Shown piece after piece: positions 1 to 9,775 of a stretch of DNA of 64,000 nucleotides (the first letter of the stretch is position 1; each line of letters starts with the position of its first letter). The stretch is taken from assembly GCA_015179045.1 (NCBI GenBank), contig WHUZ01000117.1, positions 62,001 to 126,000 on the forward strand. Direction: 5' to 3'. Made by a program: the position numbers and the translations under genes. Source of the DNA: Kalaharituber pfeilii (Eukaryota; Ascomycota; Pezizomycetes; Pezizales; Pezizaceae). The notes beneath the pieces were generated by a model. The model worked only from the letters and a program-made list of their open reading frames with translations. It searched no databases and was not told where the DNA came from.

Positions 1-1359
1 CCAGACCCTGATCATTCACAACTCCTACCCGTGCACCATGGGCAAGATCAGGTCACGGACTTTGACAGGGTCCATGTTGAGGGTGAAACGTGTGAGTTCA
101 TAGCACCACGGAGTAGGGTTATGTGCCATGCCAATGAACATGTTGGTTCGTATCCAGGGCACTTTGACAGAAGCCATGCCCGTACGAATCGACGACAGAC
201 CTACTCAGGCCCAACACTTGTTGGAATCTGGGGGGGCGATGTGATTCCCGGGGCGAATGAGCATGCAAACGCGGGTATTCAGAGAACGTGCAACTGCATG
301 CATACTGCACTTATGCCTTCCAGTTGTCGCAGTAACCCCTGCAAGTATGGACATGTACGTGCTTTCAACCAGGGCCCCCTGCAGTCTCATGAAAATTCCT
401 CCGCCCATCCTGAGTGTTTAGGGAGCGGAAGGGATAACAGTATCGTTACGGTTGAAGCGCCTGATCAACATCGGCGTGGTCGGCCGCGTGCCTTAACTGA
501 CTCTGCGTCAGGGTGTCCCCGACCGGGAGCAGCAATTTGCTTTCACTGTGGACGTCAGCAAGTTGGTTTCACATTGAGAGACAGCCATGGAGTTTCCATG
601 CCCAAAGTCCCAAGCGAACTTGAAGGGCTATCCTCGCTTCCAACGTCCCCCTACGTATACAATCACGATCAGGAAGGCATCACCCTTATGCAGATTCACC
701 ATGAGCTGCCCACTGCAGAACATTTGGATGGTCCCAATACGCAGGTTTATCATTATCCTAAACCTTGTGTAACTGTCAACTGGCGCCCTGCTACCTCTCG
801 GAGCGAGACAGATACATATTCTCGCCCTGACTGGGACGGTATTTCACCAACAGTGTCCAGGCCTCTCACCACAGCAAACGCGATATACCACGAACTTCCT
901 TCGACACCCTCCGCGCATGAACTTCCTTCGACACTCCCCATCCAGGAGCTTCCAGCAGTCGACTATCCCGTACGTCATGAGTTGGAAGCAACAACAGCAT
1001 TGCATGAGGTCGACGGCTCGACGCTCGCCCCGTCAAGACCCTATACGTCCCATGTGGCGGAGCCATCCTTTGATGCAATGGTGGGCAAGATCAGTGGCCA
1101 TGAGTTTGGGAATATACAGAATCGATGCCCACATGCTCATGGGCGGGCATCTACAGCTCCAGCAAGGACGCAATCTGCATTTGTTGCTCATCACCTTGGT
1201 GATCATGGCCCAGGAGCTGCGAATCCGCCGAAAAAGGTAAAAGGCATGGTAAGGAAGGTGCGGCGAAGGCTAAGCGAGTGTTTAGGTCTAGTCGCGGTAG
1301 CGAATGTTGTTAAGAGTGTTGTACGGGGTATCAAGAAGCTCGTTGGGAGAGGGGACTAA
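1..1359 (+). CDS. Orphan ORF, 5' end outside the window; basic C-terminal tail
   Basis: The frame is open from base 1 to a TAA/TAG-type stop at 1357-1359, 452 codons, so the gene probably starts upstream; the first in-window ATG in this frame is at 121. I do not recognise the family. The middle is rich in His, Pro, Ser and Thr and carries a short imperfect repeat: HELPT, HELPST (twice), QELPA and HELEA between about 690 and 1000. The last 45 residues are strongly basic, with PPKKVKGMVRKVRRRL followed by a short hydrophobic stretch and GIKKLVGRGD. No zinc-finger, signal peptide or long membrane span is visible. Long uninterrupted coding of this size is unlikely by chance, but the absence of a known domain leaves an element-derived or lineage-specific gene possible. 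Confidence 0.5.
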   Translation, partial: PDPDHSQLLPVHHGQDQVTDFDRVHVEGETCEFIAPRSRVMCHANEHVGSYPGHFDRSHARTNRRQTYSGPTLVGIWGGDVIPGANEHANAGIQRTCNCMHTALMPSSCRSNPCKYGHVRAFNQGPLQSHENSSAHPECLGSGRDNSIVTVEAPDQHRRGRPRALTDSASGCPRPGAAICFHCGRQQVGFTLRDSHGVSMPKVPSELEGLSSLPTSPYVYNHDQEGITLMQIHHELPTAEHLDGPNTQVYHYPKPCVTVNWRPATSRSETDTYSRPDWDGISPTVSRPLTTANAIYHELPSTPSAHELPSTLPIQELPAVDYPVRHELEATTALHEVDGSTLAPSRPYTSHVAEPSFDAMVGKISGHEFGNIQNRCPHAHGRASTAPARTQSAFVAHHLGDHGPGAANPPKKVKGMVRKVRRRLSECLGLVAVANVVKSVVRGIKKLVGRGD

Positions 1360-1905
1360 GGAAAAACAGGAGAGGTAGGAGAGAAAGAGACCTTGGTCAA
1401 CAAGGCTACTGCAAAAACACACTACAACACGACAGAAGTTAGACTTGGATCTACAAACATTTACCTCATATGCATTCTTTGCTGGTACGTCTGTCGGTCT
1501 TTCTAAAAATTTCCATTAGTTTCTTATGCTTCGAAAGCCAGATACATGACTTTCCAAGTTGATGCTTTCTCGAAAAAGATTCATGTCTCGAGAAGGAAAC
1601 AGGGAGGATTGTGCTAACTGAGGTGAAGGTCCCTTGAACGTATTCCAGTGAATCGTCACCTTTGTGTCCCTGCACTGTATACGGATTATGGCGGCTTCGG
1701 GGAGGACAGAACATGCGAGGAATTTTGGCCACATGAGCAGGCAACAGGTGGTACAGGGTCAGGTTTAGGGTATAAAGGGTTATGAGTATTTTATTCCGAT
1801 AGGAGCATGCCAAACGTTAAATTTTCTGTTAGATGGAATCTAGGCGAGGAAACAAGGGTTGCATATGGTGTCTACATGGAGATGGATATGCTTTTTTTAT
1901 TAATT
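1360..1905. other. Unassigned sequence downstream of the orphan ORF
   Basis: No homology-like coding signal, TSD-bounded element or repeat was recognised here; short opposite-strand ORFs are not convincing. Confidence 0.4.
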
Positions 1906-2000
1906 TTTTTTTTCTTTATTTTCTTTCCTTTTTTTTTTTTTTTCCCCTATCCCTACATCCTGCTGGACTATGGCGAGGTATGCGAAATTGCATTGCCGGG
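1906..2000 (-). mobile_element. Degenerate LINE-A tail relic, minus orientation
   Basis: A broken poly(T) tract of about 40 bases is followed by a CTATGGCGAGGTA block, the same order seen in intact minus-oriented LINE-A tails (poly(T), hairpin, CTATGGCGAGGTA). The hairpin itself is degraded and I found no TSD. Confidence 0.35.
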
Positions 2001-2022
2001 CTCAGATGTTCCAGAGTATGAT

Positions 2023-2061
2023 GGGATGGATGTATGGATGGATGTATGAATGGATGTATAG
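2023..2061. repeat. GGATGTAT-type microsatellite
   Basis: About four to five imperfect copies of an 8-12 bp GGATGGATGTAT unit in a row. Confidence 0.75.
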
Positions 2062-2089
2062 AAGAATGGAGATAATGTGGGAAGTATGG

Positions 2090-2421
2090 TGCGTTGGGAG
2101 GCTTGCAGGTTGGTAAGGGACTGAGGGGACTAGAGGCTGGAAATTGGAAGTCTGGACAGTCCGGATTGCGGGTGATGCGGAAAGGCCGAGGAAACCAACG
2201 AGCGCATATGGGAAAAGTGCAAGGTGCGGAAGGAGAGGTGGCCAGAAAAGCTCTGGGCAAACGGAAAGCCACCAGCAGAAAGGAGGATGGACCGGATCAA
2301 TCGGTGGATCTGTTAAGATGGGGTGGAACAGTGTTGAGAGCGGGTATTGATAAGGGTTCATTGGGTCCATGCGCTGTATTAATGCATTTTTTTTTAATCT
2401 CATTTGTTTATATTCCCGTCA
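2090..2421 (+). pseudogene. LINE-A ORF2 C-terminal relic
   Basis: Reading from about 2136, the frame gives RLEIGSLDSPDCG, a stop, then CGKAEETNERIWEKCKVRKE. This matches the Cys/His-rich end of ORF2 seen in the other LINE-A copies (SPECRWCGRALENLKHITDE at 48600-48660). The stop replaces the conserved Trp between the two Cys pairs, so the copy is dead. It lies directly upstream of a separate TSD-bounded LINE-A tail at 2435. Confidence 0.6.
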
Positions 2422-2434
2422 TAGCTCCGAAAAC

Positions 2435-2635
2435 CCAAGGACGGAGACAGAGACACTAGCGGAATTATTGGAATGGGCGGGCCGAGACTAGAGACAGGGT
2501 ACATGGGTTTATTACTATTATTATTTGTTCTTTGTTATTATTATTTTCTCTTTCTTTACTTCACCTGATATGTAACTAAACATCGCCATAGCCCATAGGG
2601 CGGGACGCGATTAATGATATTAAAAAAAAAAAAAG
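2435..2635 (+). mobile_element. 5'-truncated LINE-A insertion with 13-bp TSD
   Basis: TAGCTCCGAAAAC occurs at 2422-2434 and again at 2636-2648, directly flanking the element. The body begins within the degraded ORF2 end (GACACTAGCGGAATTATTGG aligns with the ..NLAEILEWA.. coding end of the 48-kb copy), continues through the 3' UTR and the hairpin at 2583-2612, and ends in poly(A). Confidence 0.85.
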
Positions 2636-2648
2636 TAGCTCCGAAAAC

Positions 2649-3589
2649 GGTACGCGGGTGTTAATATTGAGGAAAAAATGTAAAATGTGAAAAGTATGGA
2701 AGAAGGGACCCAGGAATATCATGGACACGATTTCGGATATCGGGTGAGGCTGACCCTCTGGATTTTTCAAGAGTTTCGTTTTTCCTTTTAAGCTTGCACA
2801 TTTTTAGATGCTTTCTTTATCTTCCATTGGTTATTTTATACCATTTACAGTAGACTCTCGATATAAGAATGTCATCGGGCGGGGGGGGGGGGCGGGAGGG
2901 GTTTCTTATATCAAATATAGAACTAAGTATAGGAAAGGATGTAGGAGATACGGGAAAGATGTGTAATATAAAGAGGTACAAAACAGGCTCAAGGAAGTAC
3001 AGGAAACAGAGAAGATATCTAGAACTAAAGAGAATAAACTATTTGGACAGCTGACATAATGAATTTGCACTTTTACACCTATTCTTTACCGCCAAGCATA
3101 CGAAAATATGCTACTTTCTGCCGAACACCACATAGCGTATAGTATGCATTTATCGCCCTGTCCCAATACTTATTATTCTGTCTAGTAAAAGCTGGTCGAG
3201 TAATTGTTACTGTAGCAACGAAGTGTTTGTGGCGCAGTTAACAGCATATATACAGGTTAATTAACAGCAAGTATACCGCTTAAACTCCTTTTCTTGGAAC
3301 AACTTGGAATTCATACCAAATCAGTTTTTTTATGTTGCGCTTCAGTTTATAGCTTCTTCAGACACTGTTCTATCTCAGGAACTATGTAGGGCCTCTTAAG
3401 CGTATTCCAAACTCAAGTAAGTCACGCTTTCGGGCGGAAAGAATTAATTAATTGCAGAAGTAATCTCTAGTATGTACAGGACCCGTGACTTATATGTCCC
3501 TCGCAGCGGCCTTCACAATTGCCATAGTAAAACTTTTCAAAATGCCACAGTCAACCATCAGTCAAACCGTTGGCCTATAATTCCTCCGT
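2649..3589. other. Mixed decayed repeats, no gene seen
   Basis: 2848-2875 reads TACAGTAGACTCTCGATATA, like one end of a pogo/Fot1-type element, but its partner end was not found. 3040-3190 (GGACAGCTGACATAATGAAT; AAGCATACGAAAATATGCTA) is a diverged piece of the hairpin-tipped DNA element described at 14603-15918. No coding region is supported. Confidence 0.45.
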
Positions 3590-5620
3590 GTCGGTGCTAG
3601 GATTACGCCGTCGGTTCAACACCCCCTCTTAATCTAGCACCCATTGAAAGTCAAGACCCATCCATTATTGCCAGCCACGGTCCACCAGCCCCACATGAAC
3701 GCTCCCAACATTATGTCTCCTTCCAGATCTTGGCCCCATCTTTTCAATATTTCCTCCCAATCATCATCCCTAGGTACTCCTTGAACTTCGTGAATTTCTG
3801 TCCTATTAATACCTTAGTTAGTCCATCAGCTGGATTCCCCTTCCCTGATATCCATGAAACAAGAAGCTCTCTATTCTCCACATATTCCCTGACAAAGTGA
3901 TGGTGCTACCTGATATGCTTAGTCTGCTGGTGGAATTCTGGGTTGTCTGACAGTTTGTAGGCCCCAGTACTGTCTGAAAACACATGTGGGGCAAATGTAT
4001 CTCTGCTGTCCAGGTCCTTCAATATTTTTCCCCACCATAAGGCCTCTTGTGCAGCCTCCTCCAGAGCTATATATTCTGCTTCAGTAGACGAAAGGGTCAC
4101 CACATCCTGCTTCCTACTCTACCATCCCAGGAGTACGTCTCCCATTATTACCAGAATACCTGTAGTCGCTTTTGCCTCCAATTGTTCCTTACTTGCATCA
4201 GTTATTGTTCTGAGATCTTGTCCAAGTTCCTTACCTAACTCTATCCCTTCATTTGTAGTCCTAAGAAGGTAAGCTGCCACCCGCCTTGCTGCTTGCAGAT
4301 TTGATTCTGATAGTGATGCTGTTCTCCTGGATAACCTACTGACTACACACCTAATATCAGGGCAACACATGCAAGCTATGAAGAGTAGTGCCCCTATAAG
4401 AGACTGAAAGGGTTTTGAATTCGGCAGTAGTATCCCATTTATTTCTAGGTCCTGGTATGGGTGAGATGCATGCTAAATGATTCCATGTTGCTGGCAAACC
4501 TCTCGAGTTACTATTGCTATTGAAAGCATGACTGTTTCTGAGCTCCAGCTAAGATGCACTACTAGGAATAGACTGGGCTTGCCTTTTTGTTCGACCATGA
4601 TATATATTGATAGATATTTGATGAGCTGTTCATATTGGTCTTGCGAGGCAAACGTTCCAAGCAGATTATCAACATGGACAGTTATAACAATTGTGTTACT
4701 GACGTATAGGCCTAAATCATCCTTACTGTTACGGCTAAGGTGAGACTTACCCGACAAGGGGAACACTTACCCTGAACCCTTAATAAGACCAAGGCTGTTT
4801 GACCGGACTGATCACCCGTTAGGCTTGGCAGAAGGTTCTTTGTCTTCCGAATAGGGAAGTGCTAAGGAAGTGTGTGTCATTGTTGATTGTAAGGTCTTTA
4901 TACCTACAGTAGCACTCGGTTTACGAAGCTAATATGTGCACATGCATTAGTACATGTTATTATCTTGCGTCTGTACTACTTTTGCATGTTTCTTTGTTAC
5001 GTTTATTGGCATTGATAAGGGATTGTCATTTCTTTATTTGCTTGACTAGTCATATATGCTGCGCTCAGTCTATTTAAGCACAGGCGATAGCACAGTTGAA
5101 AGAATCAAGACACAAGCGGTGTTCTAAGTTCTCTATAACTCTGAAACCTATCGTTTCCTTATTACGCCCGTGAATCGCTCCGCTCCGCTGCGCGCTCCAC
5201 GCCAAACAGCTGCCCTTCCGGCCCGCAGCATATACACCTCCGTAGCCATTCCGGCCCGCCGTATACACACCTCCGTAGCCGTAACATCCAGTACCTTCCA
5301 GCGCCCACCGGAGCCTAGCCCCTCACGCCCGTAACACTTACATTGGGAGAGGCCGGCTGAAAGTAGTAAGCCATAGAGGATGGTATTCCAATTTTATGCC
5401 GCTTGCTTTAATCTGTAGAGGGCCTTCTTGAGTTTCTAGATCTAAGTACTAGTGAAATGTGAGTCTTTAATGTAGAGTTTTTCAGTAACTAGTGAGTTCA
5501 AGTATGCAGCTTCTATATCAAATTGCTCAACTACCTAGTTCCTTTGTATAGCTTGATGAAGTGCGAGTCACCAGGATTTGGCCCTACAGACTAGTACAAA
5601 TATCTCATGATAATTGATTC
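3590..5620 (-). pseudogene. Ty1/Copia polymerase relic (reverse transcriptase and RNase H)
   Basis: On the minus strand, from high to low coordinates, I see an RT piece with IVITVHVDNLLGTF (position of the usual YVDD, here altered, about 4670), the ..SHPDIRCVVSRLSR.. type connection region (ACMCCPDIRCVVSRLS, about 4330-4370), the RNase H core LSSTEAEYIALEEAAQE (about 4060-4090), the H-QTKHIR motif (3906) and a trailing ..VLIGQKFTKF.. like C-terminus toward 3750. Several frameshifts and stops separate the pieces. RT coding resumes at 5342 after a solo LTR splits the gene at 4727-5336. The element's own LTRs were not identified. Confidence 0.8.
4727..5336 (+). mobile_element. Solo LTR inside the Copia relic, 5-bp TSD
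   Basis: Begins TGTTACGGCTAAGG, ends GCCCGTAACA, and is flanked by CTTAC at 4722-4726 and 5337-5341. The length is 610 bp. Removing it joins the two halves of the Copia reverse transcriptase. Orientation is taken from the TG..CA reading and is not certain. Confidence 0.88.
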
Positions 5621-5646
5621 CGGGTCATTAAGTAAATTCTCTGGTT

Positions 5647-5945
5647 GTAAGCTGTTACGGGTTCACCGCGACCGTAGTGTGGGCGGCCGGTGGAGCGCGT
5701 GAAAAGCGAAAAATGCAAGCGCATATGAAATGCGCATATGCGACGTAGGCGATATGCGACAGCCGAGAGGCGCCGCAGTCGCATAAATGATTTTTTTTTT
5801 TTTAAAAAAAAAAAATCACGTAACCCCACTTGCAGCGCCAAGCCATGGCAGGGTCCCTGGGCAAGCCCTCAAAGCCCGGAGACAGGCTTAACAAAGAACG
5901 CATAAATGAGTGCTATATGAGCTACGCAGAGGACTAGCGAGTATC
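5647..5945 (+). mobile_element. LTR-like fragment (TGTTACGGGTTCACCGC family)
   Basis: The sequence starting TGTTACGGGTTCACCGCGAC and running to AGCTACGCAGAGGACTAGC is repeated at 46835-46955 and, inverted, at 61025-61119. The TG start and repeat behaviour suggest an LTR fragment. It is interrupted by a LINE-B tail insertion at 5791-5898. Confidence 0.55.
5791..5898 (-). mobile_element. Short LINE-B 3'-end insertion, 11-bp TSD
   Basis: CGCATAAATGA flanks it at 5780-5790 and 5899-5909. The insert is poly(T), then the reverse complement of the LINE-B tail (CTTAACAAAGAA at its 5' end through the CCATGGCAGGGTCC block), 108 bp in all. Confidence 0.85.
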
Positions 5946-6087
5946 GCTAGTCAAGTGTCTTTTGACCTGGCGGACGGTAATTCTCTGCGTTTACCACCTC
6001 CATAACATAAGCCTTACTTTGTACCTCTTGGGATTTGTAGGATCTAGCTCTGACTTGATTTGGAGTACTACCTTTGTATCCACTGTT

Positions 6088-6235
6088 TAGTGAGTGGCAT
6101 GAGCCAAGCCAGCTCGAGCTTAAGACAGCCAAGATCATGCTAGTATTTCTCTTGATAGCTCACTAAAATACTCAGCCAGTGCAGGGTTTCATAAACTGTA
6201 AATATCTAATATAGTAATAAATTAGAGCCAACAAA
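6088..6235 (+). mobile_element. Terminal fragment of the hAT family
   Basis: TAGTGAGTGGCATGAGCC followed by the subterminal block GGGTTTCATAAACTGTAAAT is the same left end seen at 39719 and 41549. It stops at about 6235 where a LINE derivative begins, so only the end survives. Confidence 0.7.
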
Positions 6236-6237
6236 GA

Positions 6238-6658
6238 ACTGGGAAAAATCACTGGGATCCGATGGTTGAGGAAAAAGGAGATTCTCGTCGAGGAGGGGAA
6301 GCTTACCAGCTCGGTGGCAGTGTACCTGAAGGAACGAATCGAACCAACACTGAGCAGGGTGAGACTGGGAGGGAAATGGCTAAAGTCGTGTGAGTACGAA
6401 TGGCACAGGAGACGGACTTGAGCCTTTATTCTTTCCTTAAGCATGTAACACAGAAACAATTACGGGCAACACAGGAGACGGAATTTATTCTCTCTTTCTT
6501 TGGTTACGTGGTAACTTGTTACTTCCCCTTCTCACAGGAGGATCCGGGGATCTCTACTTAAATTCTTCCTTTTTTCAATTTCATATGTAACTAAATATCG
6601 CCATAGCCCTCAGGGCGGCACGCGATTACTGAGGTAAAAAAGAAAAAAAAAAAAAAAA
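6238..6658 (+). mobile_element. ORF1-end plus LINE-A tail element (5'-truncated, non-autonomous)
   Basis: 6242-6421 codes GIRWLRKKEILVEEGKLTSS.. ending ..SCEYEWHRRRT and a TGA. This is the C-terminal domain of a fungal LINE ORF1 protein and aligns with the protein at 57442-58095. It is followed by a 3' UTR with a short internal duplication (ACACAGGAGACGGA at about 6405 and 6471), then the LINE-A hairpin at 6598-6630 and poly(A). No ORF2 sequence lies between ORF1 and the tail. No clear TSD was found. Confidence 0.7.
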
Positions 6659-6764
6659 TTTATATTTGATAATATATTTAAATAACTCTCTTATTCCCAG
6701 ACTTAGCTTTCTATTACTTAACTCACTTATAAGAAGTAACTTTCTCATTTACTTTCTTACTAGC

Positions 6765-7504
6765 TGTTACGGCCCGTGTCCTACAGACCGCCGGCAAGCC
6801 ACGACCGCCTCCTGCTGACAGCCGGTAAGCTCATAGAACCGGCTAGCTATTGGTAGCTAGCCAGCCGTTACTTACAGCCCTCCCGCCGACAGCCGGCAAA
6901 CTCATAGAACTAGCTAGCTATAGGTAGCTAGCCAGCTGCCAGTATAGCCGCCGGCCTACCAAAGTAGGCTTATGGCTTATCATAGTTGTTACAGTGAAAA
7001 CTCTGCCTTCGCCACTGCACTGCCCCCGCCATGACCCTCATTTGTCCTGCCATGGCGAAGAGCCGCATGCGGGGTCATGTGACAAAAAAAAAAAAAAATG
7101 ACCCTCATTTCTGGCTCTTGCTACTGCCCTCGTCGCCGCTCCTACTTTTGTAGAATATTTCTTGGCTAATGGGCCTATCATGTATATAAAGGCCCCATCT
7201 GGCCCTCATGTAAATAGCTTTTTCTCTCCTTGTCTGTTGACTTGTCTTCTTAATAGACCAAGATGGTTCCTCGCAGTCCATATGTTCTTGTTATTCTTGT
7301 CAATCTCTAAATCTTATCCAGTATCTGATCTTCCTCTCTGCCTTTTCAACATAGCCTGCCATCACCGCTGAACTGGAGCTGCTGAGCCGCCACTCACGAG
7401 CCTCTCCTGTCGAGCCTCTCCTGTCAAGTTTATCAAGCCACTGCCGTTCAGCGCCTGCAGAACCATTGTTACCCTGAATCGGTCGTATCCCTTAGCACGC
7501 GACA
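6765..7504 (+). mobile_element. LTR of a TGTTACGGCCCGT family (probable solo LTR)
   Basis: A second, inverted copy lies at 45929-46826, where both ends and a TSD are clear. Matching blocks include the CCGGTAAGCTCATAGAACCG block, GTATATAAAGGCCCCATCTG and the terminal TATCCCTTAGCACGCGACA. A promoter-like TATATAAAG at about 7174 fits an LTR. The flanking 5-mers do not match here, so one end may have eroded. Confidence 0.65.
7044..7097 (+). mobile_element. Ultra-short LINE-B tail insertion (54 bp), 13-bp TSD
   Basis: ATGACCCTCATTT occurs at 7031-7043 and 7098-7110. The insert is GTCCTGCCATGGCGAAGAGC through GGGGTCATGTGAC and poly(A), with nothing upstream of the hairpin base. Confidence 0.9.
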
Positions 7505-8195
7505 TTAAAAGGAGAAAAAAAAAAAATACTGCTGACTAAGTGTCAAGCGAAATGTTACATTTAAGGTGTACCATACTTCCCTTCGGCGCTAACCATAATG
7601 GTTATAGACTTGTGGCTAGATCCTGAGCCTGGCGAAAAATGCAATTGGGATTTTGCTCCATCGGTGATACTGTTGATTTTACGTTTCTTATGAGTAAGTG
7701 ATGGGATTTAGTGTGGGTGTAGGTACTGTGGGAATCTTGGCGCAGGATGATGCAACGGTGGATGATAACTCAAGATGGAAGGGGGGACCATGAAGGCCTA
7801 GATGAGACTACCCAAGGGGGAAAGGGAAACCATGACAGCCTGGGTGAGACTACCCGAGAGGGAAGGAGGGCCCTGAGGGACTGAGGAGCGGCGATTACCA
7901 CAAGGGGGGAGGGGACCAGAGGGTGATGGGTATATAAGGAGGGGGAGAAGGAGGGTTTCTATCATCATCATCATCGTCGAGGGTGATCACAGTATAACTG
8001 GGTGGTTGTTCTGTCCGTCTTGCAGTGTTTCATAGTCCTCTTCAATACAGTGAACCGGTCTTTGTCTTGTGCCTCGCAGTTATCTCTAGCTCTTTACTAT
8101 TGTGTGTTCTCGTTCCCCTCCTCAGAACTTCCGTCTGTTCCCTCCCACAGTACGGGTTTAGCGAGGCTTGGCATGAGACTCCTAGTGTAGTCGCA
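7505..8195. other. Purine-rich unassigned sequence
   Basis: Contains two imperfect copies of a GATGAGACTACCC block (about 7802 and 7842), a TATATAAGGAGG box at 7931 and an ATC microsatellite at 7961. It may be part of an LTR, but I could not bound it. No coding evidence. Confidence 0.35.
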
Positions 8196-8420
8196 GCTTT
8201 TACACGGGGTCCCCTTACCCGTGGCACGTGTCCTGTATATCGCCTCCAACCCCCCTGGCCATCTCCTCCTCCACACCTCGCACCTGTCCCAATATATGTG
8301 TCACTGTCTCTTCCGCCTCCCCGCAACATCTGCATCCCGTACTGTCCGTCTGCCCCACCTTGTGCCTCCAGGTCCTCAGGTCTTTCCCGCCTATTGGGCC
8401 CGCCAGTGTTTGCACCATGC
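8196..8420 (-). pseudogene. LINE-A ORF2 C-terminal fragment
   Basis: The minus-strand frame from 8418 gives TLAGPIGGKDLRTWRHKVGQ then TDSTGCRCCGEAEETVTHIL, matching the RNase H-distal C..C..H zinc-knuckle end of the 48-kb LINE-A (STLAGILGNKGLKEWRY; CRWCGRALENLKHI). No tail or TSD is seen with it, so it is an old or internally truncated copy. Confidence 0.65.
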
Positions 8421-9775
8421 ATCCAATTATTACATTGAAACAAATTCAACATTAACCAAGAGAAAGAATGCGATTGGTCTTGTCGCATAATATGGCATGC
8501 AACTGCCGTAGCCAATTGGAGCAGCACAGTTTGTTATCACAGAACCTTGCGCAAGAAGTTGTAGAGCTTCCAAAATGCCAAGAAACCAGGGTGTCAACAA
8601 TTTTAACCTTCAGCTTTGAAGTGACACGAAGAAAAAAAGGAGGTCTCAGTTATCAATAATCAACTTCACCTTGACAGGAGCGGCTACACACTGCCCCAAA
8701 CTCAGCAATTAATTACTTGGTTTCTAAATCAGGATATCTTCCGCCTTGCTAAAGCTATCGTGGTTGAGCTATTTTTTTTTAGAACTTCTGCTACGCCGCA
8801 CTTCATCACTAGCAAGGCTGTAGCAGGGTCGGGAAACTGTAGAGCCCCTTGCGAAAGGTCTATTGAGGGCAAATTTATTTGAGTTCCCTCAGAGTGTAAG
8901 GCGGATCTTCTCTTGCAACGAACAGTAATTTATCTGCAGCAGATACTTATTAGTTCACTTTAATAATGAACTACTGTAGCAGTCCACTCGAGTAGCTAGC
9001 ACCCACATCAAAGCCGCGCCCACAGCGCAGCATAAGAATAATAAAGGAAAAAAAATTAGAATAAAAAAGCTCTAAGTCGCACCGGGATCTGCAACCAATT
9101 GCAGCTCAAAATCATTCCCCCCCGCATCAGTAGCCATCGCGCCCTAGTGTAGGGATACCAAATGCGAGGTCAGCCCCATATTCTGCACGGAATATGGTGG
9201 ATGCGTAAACAATGCAGTCCAATTTGATACTTGGCTATCTTGCTAGGCCTAAATCGGCCCTTGCGGGGTTTAGTCCAATAGCACGCCACTTTTCATCGGC
9301 AGGTGTAGAGTTCAACCATTGAAAGATAATTCGCAAGCTTTACCATTTTCAGACTAGTAGTAGGGTAGGAATAACGTCAAAGCAAGACATTAAGTGAAAG
9401 GTTATCTAGTCCAACCCCTCTTTTATTTCGTCCAAACACAATGTGTGTCGTAGAAGCATGCCTTACTTCGGTTGAGACCGCTTTCAAGCATCAGTCGCTT
9501 AGCTGGCAGGTCTGTTCATGCTATACCACACCTGATGTCATTTTGACACATTCTACGTAGTCTACTACATAAGGTTTCAGCCGTTCCGGCTTAATATAAG
9601 ATAAATCTCACAAGATAGGTGAGCAGAGTTCGACTCCTGTTCGCTCATACCCCGCACTTGCGATCCTCAATCATCTTGATATCTCGTACGGCACTCTTTA
9701 TACACGGCAACTTGGTTCAATACACGCGACGGTGGATAACCACTAAGCTAATTTAAACTCCAGAATAGGTTCAAC
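8421..9775. other. Unassigned intergenic sequence upstream of the DUF4419 gene
   Basis: No repeat, element or gene was recognised. A small inverted repeat (TGAGCAG..CGCTCA, about 9620-9648) is present. No convincing TATA box stands before the 9776 start. Confidence 0.4.

Noticed and set aside
2848..2880. pogo/Fot1-type terminal repeat
   Set aside because: Only one end was found, so no element can be bounded; mentioned only within the surrounding region.
9610..9655. tRNA-like T-arm (GAGTTCGACTCCTGTTCGCTC)
   Set aside because: The T-stem does not pair properly and no matching acceptor, D-arm or anticodon arm is found within 80 bases upstream.
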